Source: Candidatus Poseidoniaceae archaeon | Lineage (GTDB): Archaea; Thermoplasmatota; Poseidoniia; Poseidoniales; Poseidoniaceae | DNA: 17,533 nt | Direction of reading: 5' to 3' | Assembly: GCA_030741455.1 (NCBI GenBank) | Contig: JASLVI010000009.1 | Location: 5,094-22,626, forward strand | In this document: positions 1 to 6,918 of the stretch, piece by piece | Position numbering within the stretch: position 1 is the first letter of the stretch | Layout of the letters: each line of letters opens with the position of its first letter | The notes under the pieces: generated by a model | Told to the model about the DNA's origin: nothing | Database searches by the model: none | The model's input: the letters and a program-made list of their open reading frames with translations, nothing else | Translations under genes and position numbers: made by a program

Positions 1-554
1 TGTCGGGCACCGGTAATGACCATCTTACCGCTGCCGAAAATGAGGCAGACAACCTTTGGATAATCGAGTCGATAGATGAGTCCTGGGAATTGCTCAGGCT
101 CATACTCAACCTTGTCGAATGGAAGGTGGAATGTGAGGTTGTTAAGATTCAACTTTCGAGGCTCGCCAGCGAGTGGAGCGCCTGTGAATTTGTCGTTTCC
201 ATCATAGTCTTCAGGGTAATGAAGAGCGTAGGTTGCAACCATGTTCTGGACTTCAATTTCAACATCCTTGAGGTCCCATGTTGTGATACCAGCAGCACGC
301 AGATCCTTAATCATGCGATCGATACCTGTGTGAATGTTGTCTTCGTCCTTTCCTCCAGTACAAACAGCTCGTCCTGAGCGGAACATGAGGATGGCAAGTT
401 TAGGGTCGGTTACGCGATAAACAACACCCGGGAATTGCTCAGGCTCATACTCACAATTGAGTTGAATTGCAATGTCTGGGAGGTCGAGTTCTTCGGCTAC
501 GCGGGTACTTGCTACTACATTGACGACTGTCAAGCGCTCTTCATCGGTGGTCAT
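1..554 (-). CDS. tbp: TATA-box-binding protein (TBP), 3' end cut by window edge
   Basis: General archaeal transcription factor that binds and bends the TATA box and recruits TFB and RNA polymerase. I translated the minus strand from the ATG at 554-552: 184 residues are visible (bases 3-554) and the C-terminus, expected to be roughly 20-30 more residues, lies left of the window. Two pseudo-symmetric repeats are clear. Repeat 1 has VNVVAS (res 11-16), EYEPEQFPG (35-43) and FRSGRAVCTGGK (58-69). Repeat 2 has VQNMVAT (102-108), EYEPEQFPG (150-158) and FGSGKMVITGAR (173-184). All four phenylalanines that intercalate DNA in known TBPs are present (F41, F58, F156, F173). Repeat 2 has about 23 extra residues between its first strand and the EYEPEQFPG motif, which is unusual. 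A strong TATA box lies 26 nt upstream of the ATG, so the mRNA is probably leaderless. The identity is very secure. Confidence 0.96.
   Translation of the reverse strand, partial: MTTDEERLTVVNVVASTRVAEELDLPDIAIQLNCEYEPEQFPGVVYRVTDPKLAILMFRSGRAVCTGGKDEDNIHTGIDRMIKDLRAAGITTWDLKDVEIEVQNMVATYALHYPEDYDGNDKFTGAPLAGEPRKLNLNNLTFHLPFDKVEYEPEQFPGLIYRLDYPKVVCLIFGSGKMVITGAR
85..108. repeat. 24-bp direct repeat, copy in TBP repeat 2
   Basis: This stretch is identical base for base to 430-453 (same orientation). It encodes, on the minus strand, most of the EYEPEQFPG motif of the second TBP half. Protein conservation between the two halves explains similar residues but not identical codons across eight positions. 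Confidence 0.9.
430..453. repeat. 24-bp direct repeat, copy in TBP repeat 1
   Basis: Partner of 85-108, identical over 24 bp, coding the EYEPEQFPG motif of the first TBP half. The identity stops at both edges (t84 versus c429, and a109 versus c454). Confidence 0.9.
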
Positions 555-576
555 GGGTTGAGGCTTCAAGCCCGCC

Positions 577-584
577 TATATAAA
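577..584 (-). promoter_or_regulatory. TATA box of the tbp gene
   Basis: Reads TTTATATA on the minus strand, centred about 26 nt upstream of the tbp ATG at 554. This matches the TATA-to-start-site distance of archaeal promoters and predicts transcription beginning at or next to the start codon. It is the best TATA match I found in the window. No purine-rich BRE is evident; the flank upstream of it is pyrimidine-rich. Confidence 0.75.
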
Positions 585-627
585 GGAAAGGCTGACGATT
601 TAATGACCAACCTATCAGTATAGGTAC

Positions 628-1608
628 CTACATTAAACGCTCTATTTTGAGCCCAGGCTCATTAAAATGGGTGATAAAGGCTCTCCCTCCCTCCATTTCG
701 ATTGCACCAACTGTTTCTTCAGGCCTCCTCGTCAAGGCGATCATGCATCCTCCTCCGCCAGCACCTGTCAATTTCACACCTAGGCTGGATGGCGCTGCAG
801 CGCGAATTAAGCGTTCGAGATCAGGTGAAGAAACACCGAGAGATCGGAGAACGATGTGATTCTCCGTCATCGCTTGTCCAACTGCTTCCATGTTTCCTTC
901 TTGCAGAGCATGAATACCTCTACGGGCGATTGCTCCAATGGTATCCAACTCGACTTTTCGTTCGGGATGTTCGCGAATCAAGGTTGCAACTTGTTCAACC
1001 ATCGCTGAGGTTGAACCGTGAACACCCGTATTTCCGACGACGAGAAAAACATCTTCAGGAATGGTTGCTTCAAATGTGTGAAGATGCCATTGGAAGGTCT
1101 TGCCATCAACGTCCATCGCACGTGTTTCAATAAAGTCGAGCCCATCCTCAATCGTATCGGAAAGGACAACAAAACCGCCAAACGAACTCGTTGCAGTGTC
1201 CAATGGACTGGCGCGTCCGCCTTGTGCTGAAGCTTCCGCTTGATGGGAAATAGCACTTGCTTGGGTTTGATCCAATGGGTCATTTCGAAGTTGTTGAAGC
1301 GCACCGCAAAGAGCGACCGATAGTGCAGCAGAAGAACCAAGTCCAGAAGCCTTCGGAATCGTTCCTCTAATTCGGATGTGCAAAGGATCTTGGTCTTCGG
1401 TTGTGATTTGGCTACGGATGTACTCGATGTGTGGATGCTTTTGAGGGTTGAATGTTCTGCCATCTAGTCGCCACGTATCGAATGTCTCTTCTCTTTCGAG
1501 CTCAATGGTCATTCGTTGATTGATGCTGCAAGCCAGTGCAGGTTGGCCATACACAACAGCGTGCTCTCCAAAAAGAATGCACTTGCCCGGAGCACTAGCC
1601 TTCACCAT
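628..1608 (-). CDS. mvk: Mevalonate kinase (GHMP kinase family)
   Basis: Phosphorylates mevalonate to mevalonate-5-phosphate with ATP in the cytoplasm, feeding isoprenoid synthesis for archaeal ether lipids. Numbered from the ATG at 1608 (326 aa), the GHMP motifs are: motif 1 ASAPGKCILFGEHAVVYG at 4-21; the ATP-binding loop PKASGLGSSAAL at 85-96; the presumed catalytic Asp in ASPLDTATSSFGG (D137); and the glycine-rich motif 3 KLTGAGGGGC at 279-288. The open frame reaches back to 1704, but that start would add a 32-residue tail with no family counterpart and would overlap the divergent gene at 1693. The ATG at 1608 places motif 1 four residues in, as is normal, and gives a typical archaeal length. 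The stop lies 73 nt before the tbp start. A start at 1671 is possible but less likely. Confidence 0.93.
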   Translation of the reverse strand: MVKASAPGKCILFGEHAVVYGQPALACSINQRMTIELEREETFDTWRLDGRTFNPQKHPHIEYIRSQITTEDQDPLHIRIRGTIPKASGLGSSAALSVALCGALQQLRNDPLDQTQASAISHQAEASAQGGRASPLDTATSSFGGFVVLSDTIEDGLDFIETRAMDVDGKTFQWHLHTFEATIPEDVFLVVGNTGVHGSTSAMVEQVATLIREHPERKVELDTIGAIARRGIHALQEGNMEAVGQAMTENHIVLRSLGVSSPDLERLIRAAAPSSLGVKLTGAGGGGCMIALTRRPEETVGAIEMEGGRAFITHFNEPGLKIERLM

Positions 1609-1692
1609 GTTCCTTGCACACCTATCACAACCATTAGGATTGGTGTTGGTTTCATCGTTGGGTTGAAACATTGAATGTGCTTCGGTTGATTC

Positions 1693-3720
1693 ATGATGGA
1701 CCACCCGCTTGACGTGACCTATGCAGGAATCAAGGGATATTACCTGCTTCTCGTCCTTGGTGGAATCTCGATTGCTTTCTTCCTCTACCAGGTCCAGAAA
1801 GCAACACGTCTCGTTCTTCTTGGGGCTCCAGATAAGCGATTTGATTCATGGGGCAAGCGCCTGAAAGAGACGCTTACTGTATGGCTTGGCCAACGGAAAG
1901 TACTGGAGGACAAGGTTGCAGGTACCATGCACGTTCTGATGTTCTGGGGATTCTTGATGCTCTCGTCCGATATGCTTGATCTTGCTACCGCAAATCGATT
2001 TAGCGAACATATCCTTCCAGAAGCATTGAATGGAATCTGGAATGGAATGGTTGAATTGGGCTACACCAGCGCCCTCATCGGTTGCTTCCTTGCTCTGAAT
2101 CGTCGAGTTCTGTTCACGCCTGAAAAACTGAAAGGCAAATCACAACTTGAAGGAAATGTTATTCTTATTCTCATTATGACAATCTGCACCACATCATACA
2201 TTGTTGAGGCAGGCGAAGACCCTCATCCAACGTGGGAGATGATCGGTGCTTGGGTTGCTGATACATTTGCACCATCTCAGACCACCATCAATGCAGCATA
2301 TTGGGCGCACATGGTTGCAATCTGCACCTTCTTGTTCTTGATTCCACTTTCAAAGCACATGCATTTGGTCATGGCGCTTCCAAATGTGGCGTTCTTCGAT
2401 ACGGAACCAATGGCGAAGATGCGACCCCTTGCAACAGATGAAAGCGGTTCTGCCGTATCTCTTGAGGAACTCGATATCGAATCCTTTGGCGCAGCGAATT
2501 ATACTCAACTAACATGGAGAAGTCTCATCGATGGATGGGCGTGTACATCGTGTGCTCGGTGTCAAGATGTTTGTCCTGCCTATGCGAGTGGAAAGGCCCT
2601 GAATCCCATGCAAATTGTTCACGATGTGCGATACTATGCGAATGAACACGCGTCTCAACTTTTTGCTGGAGAAACACCAGAGGAAGACATCATCGCCCGA
2701 TTCGGTGAAGAGTCCATATGGGCTTGTACGACATGTCACGCCTGTGTCGATGTGTGTCCTGTAAACATCGAACACGTTCCAAAATTGACGGATGCTCGTC
2801 GACATTTGATGATGGAGCGCATGGAGTTCGATGAAGCGGTCGAAGATACCATTATGCCGCTCATGGCGACCATTGAGAATCTTGAATCGGATTCAAATCC
2901 ATACGGTTTGCCTTCGCATGAGCGAGGCGATTGGGCTGCAGATTTGGATGTCAAAGTTGCAGAACCTGCAGAATACATCTATTTCGCTGGATGCGCAGCT
3001 TCGTTTGATGAACGTAACAAGAAAGTCGCTCGAGATACCATTTCCATCATGAAAGAAGCAGGACTTGACGTTGGTATTCTTGGTATGCAGGAGGGATGCA
3101 GTGGTGATGCAGCACGTCGTGCTGGAAACGAATATCTGTTCCAAATGCTTGCTGAAACGAATTTGGAAACCTTCGATGAACTCGGTGTCAAGAAGGTTGT
3201 CGCCTCCTGCCCACATTGTTTCCACACACTTGGAAAGGAGTACAAGGATTATGGTGGCGAAGACATCGAGGTTATGCACCATTCACAATTAATCTCTCAT
3301 TTGCAAAACGAGGGTAAACTGCCTCAACCAAAACACGACGGTTCCGTAACTTATCACGATCCATGCTACCTCGGCCGGATTGGTGGAGAATACGATGCAC
3401 CTCGAGATGCGATTGGTGGCGTTGATGTTGAAACAGAGCGACATGGACGAGGATCATTCTGTTGTGGTGCAGGTGGTGCACAGATGTGGATGGAAGAGCA
3501 TGTGCCTGAAGGCAGTGATCGTGTCAACATCATCCGTGCAAAGGAGTTGGCTTCTACCGGTGCTGATACCGTGGCTGTCGGCTGCCCATTCTGTTCAACG
3601 ATGGTGACCGATGGATTATCAGCCATCGATGCTGAAATGGATGTCAAAGACATTGCAGAATTGGTTTGGGAACAAATCAAAGCCAATGATGCAAAGATCG
3701 AAGAAGCCAAAGCGGCCTGA
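1693..3720 (+). CDS. Membrane Fe-S oxidoreductase, EMO/HdrD-like (cytochrome b + 2x4Fe-4S + two CCG domains)
   Basis: Probable membrane electron-transfer enzyme of 675 aa, resembling the ETF:menaquinone oxidoreductase (EMO) and HdrD-like families, which pass electrons from a flavoprotein or thiol donor to quinone. The N-terminal part has about five membrane segments (around res 16-34, 78-92, 118-136, 156-172, 202-220) with histidines placed to bind heme b as in NarI-like subunits (H80, H206, H222, H224). Two 4Fe-4S motifs follow: C284/287/290/294 and C345/348/351/355. Two CCG (cysteine-rich) domains come next: C434, C469 and CPHC 506-509, then C558, CCG 590-592 and CPFC 631-634. The first CCG domain has GCSG where the second has CCG; I recall single-Cys variants in this family, so this may be normal. 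No ETF genes are adjacent. ATGATG allows a start at 1693 or 1696. mutY follows after 16 nt, so the two are probably co-transcribed. The domain reading is secure; the electron donor is inference. Confidence 0.85.
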   Translation: MMDHPLDVTYAGIKGYYLLLVLGGISIAFFLYQVQKATRLVLLGAPDKRFDSWGKRLKETLTVWLGQRKVLEDKVAGTMHVLMFWGFLMLSSDMLDLATANRFSEHILPEALNGIWNGMVELGYTSALIGCFLALNRRVLFTPEKLKGKSQLEGNVILILIMTICTTSYIVEAGEDPHPTWEMIGAWVADTFAPSQTTINAAYWAHMVAICTFLFLIPLSKHMHLVMALPNVAFFDTEPMAKMRPLATDESGSAVSLEELDIESFGAANYTQLTWRSLIDGWACTSCARCQDVCPAYASGKALNPMQIVHDVRYYANEHASQLFAGETPEEDIIARFGEESIWACTTCHACVDVCPVNIEHVPKLTDARRHLMMERMEFDEAVEDTIMPLMATIENLESDSNPYGLPSHERGDWAADLDVKVAEPAEYIYFAGCAASFDERNKKVARDTISIMKEAGLDVGILGMQEGCSGDAARRAGNEYLFQMLAETNLETFDELGVKKVVASCPHCFHTLGKEYKDYGGEDIEVMHHSQLISHLQNEGKLPQPKHDGSVTYHDPCYLGRIGGEYDAPRDAIGGVDVETERHGRGSFCCGAGGAQMWMEEHVPEGSDRVNIIRAKELASTGADTVAVGCPFCSTMVTDGLSAIDAEMDVKDIAELVWEQIKANDAKIEEAKAA

Positions 3721-3736
3721 GAATCGATGATTTCCG

Positions 3737-4678
3737 ATGAATCAAGAGGCTTTGCTTGCTTGGTACCGTCGCATACAGCGGCCACTCCCTTGGCGCTTAG
3801 AGCCAACTCCTTGGTCGATTCTTCTCTCTGAGATTCTTCTCCAGCAAACGCAAATGGAACGTGGAATTGTCTATCACAAGAATTTGCTTGAACGATTTCC
3901 AACAATCCAATCGATGGCTGAATCAAGCGTCGATGACGTTCTCCATTTGTGGCAGGGGGCAGGCTACTACGCTCGAGCACGTCGTTTGCATGCACTCTCT
4001 ATCGAAGTCATGAATGAGCATGGAGGTCAACTTCCTGAACAGTATGCTGAATTACTCACACTGCCCGGTATCGGTCCTTACACGGCAGCGGCTGTAGCTT
4101 CGATTGCGTTCAATCAACCAGTGGCTTGTGTTGATGGGAACATTCGACGCGTAATGGCTCGCCAAACCAACATGGATTCACCAACTGTGAAAGAGGTACA
4201 ATCGTTTGCAGATCAGCACTTGGTACGTGAATCGCCAGGCGATTGGAATCAAGCTATGATGGAATTAGGTGCTCTTGTTTGTAAGCCACGTAATCCACTT
4301 TGTGAGCAATGCCCAATTACAGAGACCTGCCAAGGACGTTCTCGTCCACATGAATTGCCTCGTCCAAAGAAAACCAAGAAAACGATCGTAGAGTACAATT
4401 GTGTTGTTCGGATTGATGAAGACGGTCACCCTGAATTACATCAACGTCCACAAACGGGATTGTTTGCAGGCTTATGGGGGCCGAAGATGGAGGAGAATTT
4501 GCAGACAAAGGGTTACGAATACATCGGTAAAATTCGGCATCAATTATCGCATCGAGAGATGATTGTCTCCGTATGGAAAGATGTAGGGTTGAAGGGGACA
4601 GACCCTCAGACCGTTGCGCTTTCATCACTCGATCGACGTATCCTGGCCCTCGCTGGTATAATGCTGGATGTCCCATGA
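3737..4678 (+). CDS. mutY: A/G-specific adenine DNA glycosylase MutY
   Basis: Base-excision repair enzyme that removes adenine mispaired with 8-oxoguanine. The 313-aa protein shows: the catalytic Glu in LLSEILLQQTQM (E32); QGAGYYARARRLH (73-85); the helix-hairpin-helix LPGIGPYTAAAVASIAF (109-125); the catalytic Asp in VDGNIRR (D133); and the MutY/EndoIII iron-sulfur loop C182-X6-C189-X2-C192-X5-C198. A shortened NUDIX-like C-terminal domain holds HQRPQTGLFAGLW and the LSHREM segment (270-275), corresponding to the FSH loop that reads 8-oxoG in bacterial MutY. That C-terminal domain separates it from plain EndoIII. The ATG at 3737 is 16 nt past the preceding stop. The last 54 nt overlap the convergent membrane-protein gene. 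Confidence 0.94.
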   Translation: MNQEALLAWYRRIQRPLPWRLEPTPWSILLSEILLQQTQMERGIVYHKNLLERFPTIQSMAESSVDDVLHLWQGAGYYARARRLHALSIEVMNEHGGQLPEQYAELLTLPGIGPYTAAAVASIAFNQPVACVDGNIRRVMARQTNMDSPTVKEVQSFADQHLVRESPGDWNQAMMELGALVCKPRNPLCEQCPITETCQGRSRPHELPRPKKTKKTIVEYNCVVRIDEDGHPELHQRPQTGLFAGLWGPKMEENLQTKGYEYIGKIRHQLSHREMIVSVWKDVGLKGTDPQTVALSSLDRRILALAGIMLDVP

Positions 4679-5356
4679 AAACGAAGCTAAGCAAGCGATG
4701 AGGCCGAAGAACAAGAAGTATTCAGCAGGTGCAGCATAAACGATCCAAGGTTGGAGATACTCCAACCCAACTTCCGACTCTTGGACGCCCAGTTCTTTTA
4801 TCCCTGACTGAATGCCATCTCGAATTGTGAAGGTCATGACGAGGAGGGACGCAAGTGCAAGAAGGAGAGAATAAACGCGAATGCTTCTACCCTTTGAGTT
4901 TGATTTCGGAAGGGAAAAATGAGTTGCAAAAGCCCAAGCGAAACCTCCATGGAAGACGACGAGTGCGGTATAGACGTGAACTTCGATGTTTTGCTCCATC
5001 GTAACAAAGGCCAAAACAGCAAGGTGTGTAGATGACGCCAACCCACATGCAAAGGCGAAATGATGCAGTTTTGGTGATGCAATTGGTTTGAACAGGAAAA
5101 AAAGACGAACGGATACTATGAGTTGTACGATAGCCGAGCAGAAGAGACCAATGGAGAAGACATGGTCTTCAATACCCGGATGATCTGTTTCTGAGATGAA
5201 AAAGGGAATGTCTCTGTAGTTTCCCGATAAGTAGTGGATGATTGTTGCGAGCAATACACTTGCAGTCGGAAGAATCCATGATGTTCGAATCAGCGTTTGA
5301 TCAGACACAGGCCGACCAAACAATACAATTCCTCTGGTGGACTTGAACCGAAGCAT
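4625..5356 (-). CDS. Frag1/DRAM/Sfk1-like six-helix membrane protein
   Basis: Integral membrane protein of 243 aa from the ATG at 5356, with about six hydrophobic segments (roughly res 27-43, 63-89, 97-119, 124-147, 158-177, 204-225). The loop after helix 1 reads IPFFISETDHPGIEDHVFS, which resembles the P-x-IS-(D/E)T-x-x-x-PE-x-x-x-F loop of the Frag1/DRAM/Sfk1 family. AAPAEYFLFFGLIACLASF in the last helix resembles that family's A-x-x-EW helix. In eukaryotes these proteins act in autophagy or membrane lipid organisation; no function is known to me in archaea. The frame can be extended to a TTG at 5365, but the ATG is preferred. Its 3' end runs 54 nt into mutY on the opposite strand. The membrane call is firm, the family call moderate. 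Confidence 0.7.
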   Translation of the reverse strand: MLRFKSTRGIVLFGRPVSDQTLIRTSWILPTASVLLATIIHYLSGNYRDIPFFISETDHPGIEDHVFSIGLFCSAIVQLIVSVRLFFLFKPIASPKLHHFAFACGLASSTHLAVLAFVTMEQNIEVHVYTALVVFHGGFAWAFATHFSLPKSNSKGRSIRVYSLLLALASLLVMTFTIRDGIQSGIKELGVQESEVGLEYLQPWIVYAAPAEYFLFFGLIACLASFSWDIQHYTSEGQDTSIE

Positions 5357-5430
5357 CGCGCTCAACCTACGCTCCCCCCTGTCACGTATGAACCTTCAAG
5401 TGAGAGTGCTGACACCGCCATGTTGTTCAC

Positions 5431-6918
5431 ATGCCATTACGAGTACATGATACACGCCGGAGAGAGAAGGTTGATTTTACAACCCAATCGCCAGGAAGAG
5501 TCTCGATGTATGTCTGTGGCGTAACCGTTTACGACCTGTGTCATCTTGGCCATGCTCGATGTTACATCGCCTTTGATTTGATTCATCGTTGGCTTGAAGC
5601 ATCAGGCTACGATGTTGATTATGTTCAAAATTTCACAGATATTGATGACAAGATCATCATCCGCTCAATCGAAACAGGCGAAGACTGGAGAGCGATTGTT
5701 GATAGGAACATCGAGACCTATTATCGAGACATGGATTCCCTCAACATTCTGCGGGCGGATCACTATCCACGATGTACGGAATACGTCGAATCAATGATTC
5801 ACATCATCGAAGATTTGATTGAGAAAAACCATGCCTATGTTGCAAATGATGGCGTCTACTTCCATGTTGATTCAGCACCCGAAAAATATGGACAATTGAC
5901 GGGTCAATCAATCGACGCAGTACGGCAAGGTGCAGGCGGTCGTGTGGATAAAACCGGGAGTGGGAAGCGTGATCACAAAGATTTCGCTCTTTGGAAGCAA
6001 GCTAAACCTGGTGAGCCAACTTGGCCTTCACCTTGGGGTGAGGGTCGTCCTGGATGGCACATTGAATGCAGTGCAATGAGCCTTGATCATTTTGGTACAT
6101 CCTTTGACATTCATGGTGGCGGGCATGATCTTCGTTTTCCTCACCATGAGGCAGAGATCTTCCAAAGTGAATGTCATACTGGACATGCACCTCTTGCCGG
6201 CTACTGGTTACACAATGGTTTCGTCAACATCGATGGCGAAAAAATGAGTAAATCGCTTGGTAATTTCTGGACCATCCAGGACATCATCCAGAAGGTTGAC
6301 CCGCTTGTTCTACGACTCGCCCTAGTCAATGCACATTATCGTTCACCAATCGATATGAATGAACAATTACTCAACGATGCACAAAGAAACCACGATAGGA
6401 TTCTCAATGTCTATGAAGCCGCCTTGCGGATGGCCACGGATGGCCGTCAACATCAACTTCCAACGCCCGATCTAACAAGCACAGATCCGTTGACGAAATC
6501 ACTCGGATTGCTTGAGCGACTTGCAGAAGGTTTTGCTCAAGCGATGGATGATGATTTCAACAGTCGAGAGGCTGTAGCAAAGTTGCTTGCAGCAACCAAA
6601 CAACTGCAACACTTGATGTCACTCGGAACAGATGAAGGCGATAAACGAGCCATAGCAGCATATGCAAAAGATTGGCTTGAAGAAACTGCAGGAACGATTC
6701 TCGGAATTCTCCCCACGCCTGATGTTCTCCTGGCTGAACCTGAAGAAGATCCTCGCAGAGCAGAGGTTGCGGATCAAGTCGAAGCATTGCTTGCTGAGCG
6801 AGCTGATGCCCGTTCAAACAAGGATTGGTCTCGTGCGGATGCAATCCGAGATCAATTGAATGCATTGGGTGTCGTTGTCAAAGATACTGCAGATGGCCCA
6901 GTTTGGGATTTGCAATAA
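5431..6918 (+). CDS. cysS: Cysteinyl-tRNA synthetase
   Basis: Class I aminoacyl-tRNA synthetase that charges tRNA-Cys in the cytoplasm. The 495 aa match the usual bacterial/archaeal CysRS length. Visible signatures are MYVCGVTVYD (26-35), the HIGH-type motif HLGH (38-41), and the KMSKS loop at 271-275. The expected catalytic zinc ligands are C29, C213 (IECSAM), H238 and E242 (FPHHEAE). The C-terminal helical region ends with the tRNA-binding tail NKDWSRADAIRDQLNALGV. No clear TATA box lies at the leaderless distance from the ATG, so the 5' leader or exact start is unresolved; the 74-bp region upstream is shared with the divergent membrane-protein gene. The stop codon is immediately followed by the convergent stop of the amidohydrolase gene. 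Confidence 0.96.
   Translation: MPLRVHDTRRREKVDFTTQSPGRVSMYVCGVTVYDLCHLGHARCYIAFDLIHRWLEASGYDVDYVQNFTDIDDKIIIRSIETGEDWRAIVDRNIETYYRDMDSLNILRADHYPRCTEYVESMIHIIEDLIEKNHAYVANDGVYFHVDSAPEKYGQLTGQSIDAVRQGAGGRVDKTGSGKRDHKDFALWKQAKPGEPTWPSPWGEGRPGWHIECSAMSLDHFGTSFDIHGGGHDLRFPHHEAEIFQSECHTGHAPLAGYWLHNGFVNIDGEKMSKSLGNFWTIQDIIQKVDPLVLRLALVNAHYRSPIDMNEQLLNDAQRNHDRILNVYEAALRMATDGRQHQLPTPDLTSTDPLTKSLGLLERLAEGFAQAMDDDFNSREAVAKLLAATKQLQHLMSLGTDEGDKRAIAAYAKDWLEETAGTILGILPTPDVLLAEPEEDPRRAEVADQVEALLAERADARSNKDWSRADAIRDQLNALGVVVKDTADGPVWDLQ

Noticed and set aside
621..630. Perfect 10-bp palindrome TAGGTACCTA at the mvk stop
   Set aside because: Too short to be a hairpin terminator or operator without a second copy; likely chance.
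702..1463. Open frames antisense or out of phase inside mvk (143 and 161 aa)
   Set aside because: They lie wholly inside a gene with clear GHMP motifs and show no domain or signal; shadow frames.
628..1704. Longer mevalonate kinase starting at 1704 with a CDRC-containing N-terminal tail
   Set aside because: The extra 32 residues have no family match and would overlap the start of the divergent gene; the ATG at 1608 places the first kinase motif at residue 4.
3366..3995. 209-aa minus-strand open frame across the oxidoreductase/mutY junction
   Set aside because: Low-complexity Ser/Pro-rich translation, antisense to Fe-S and MutY motifs; no start context or recognisable domain.
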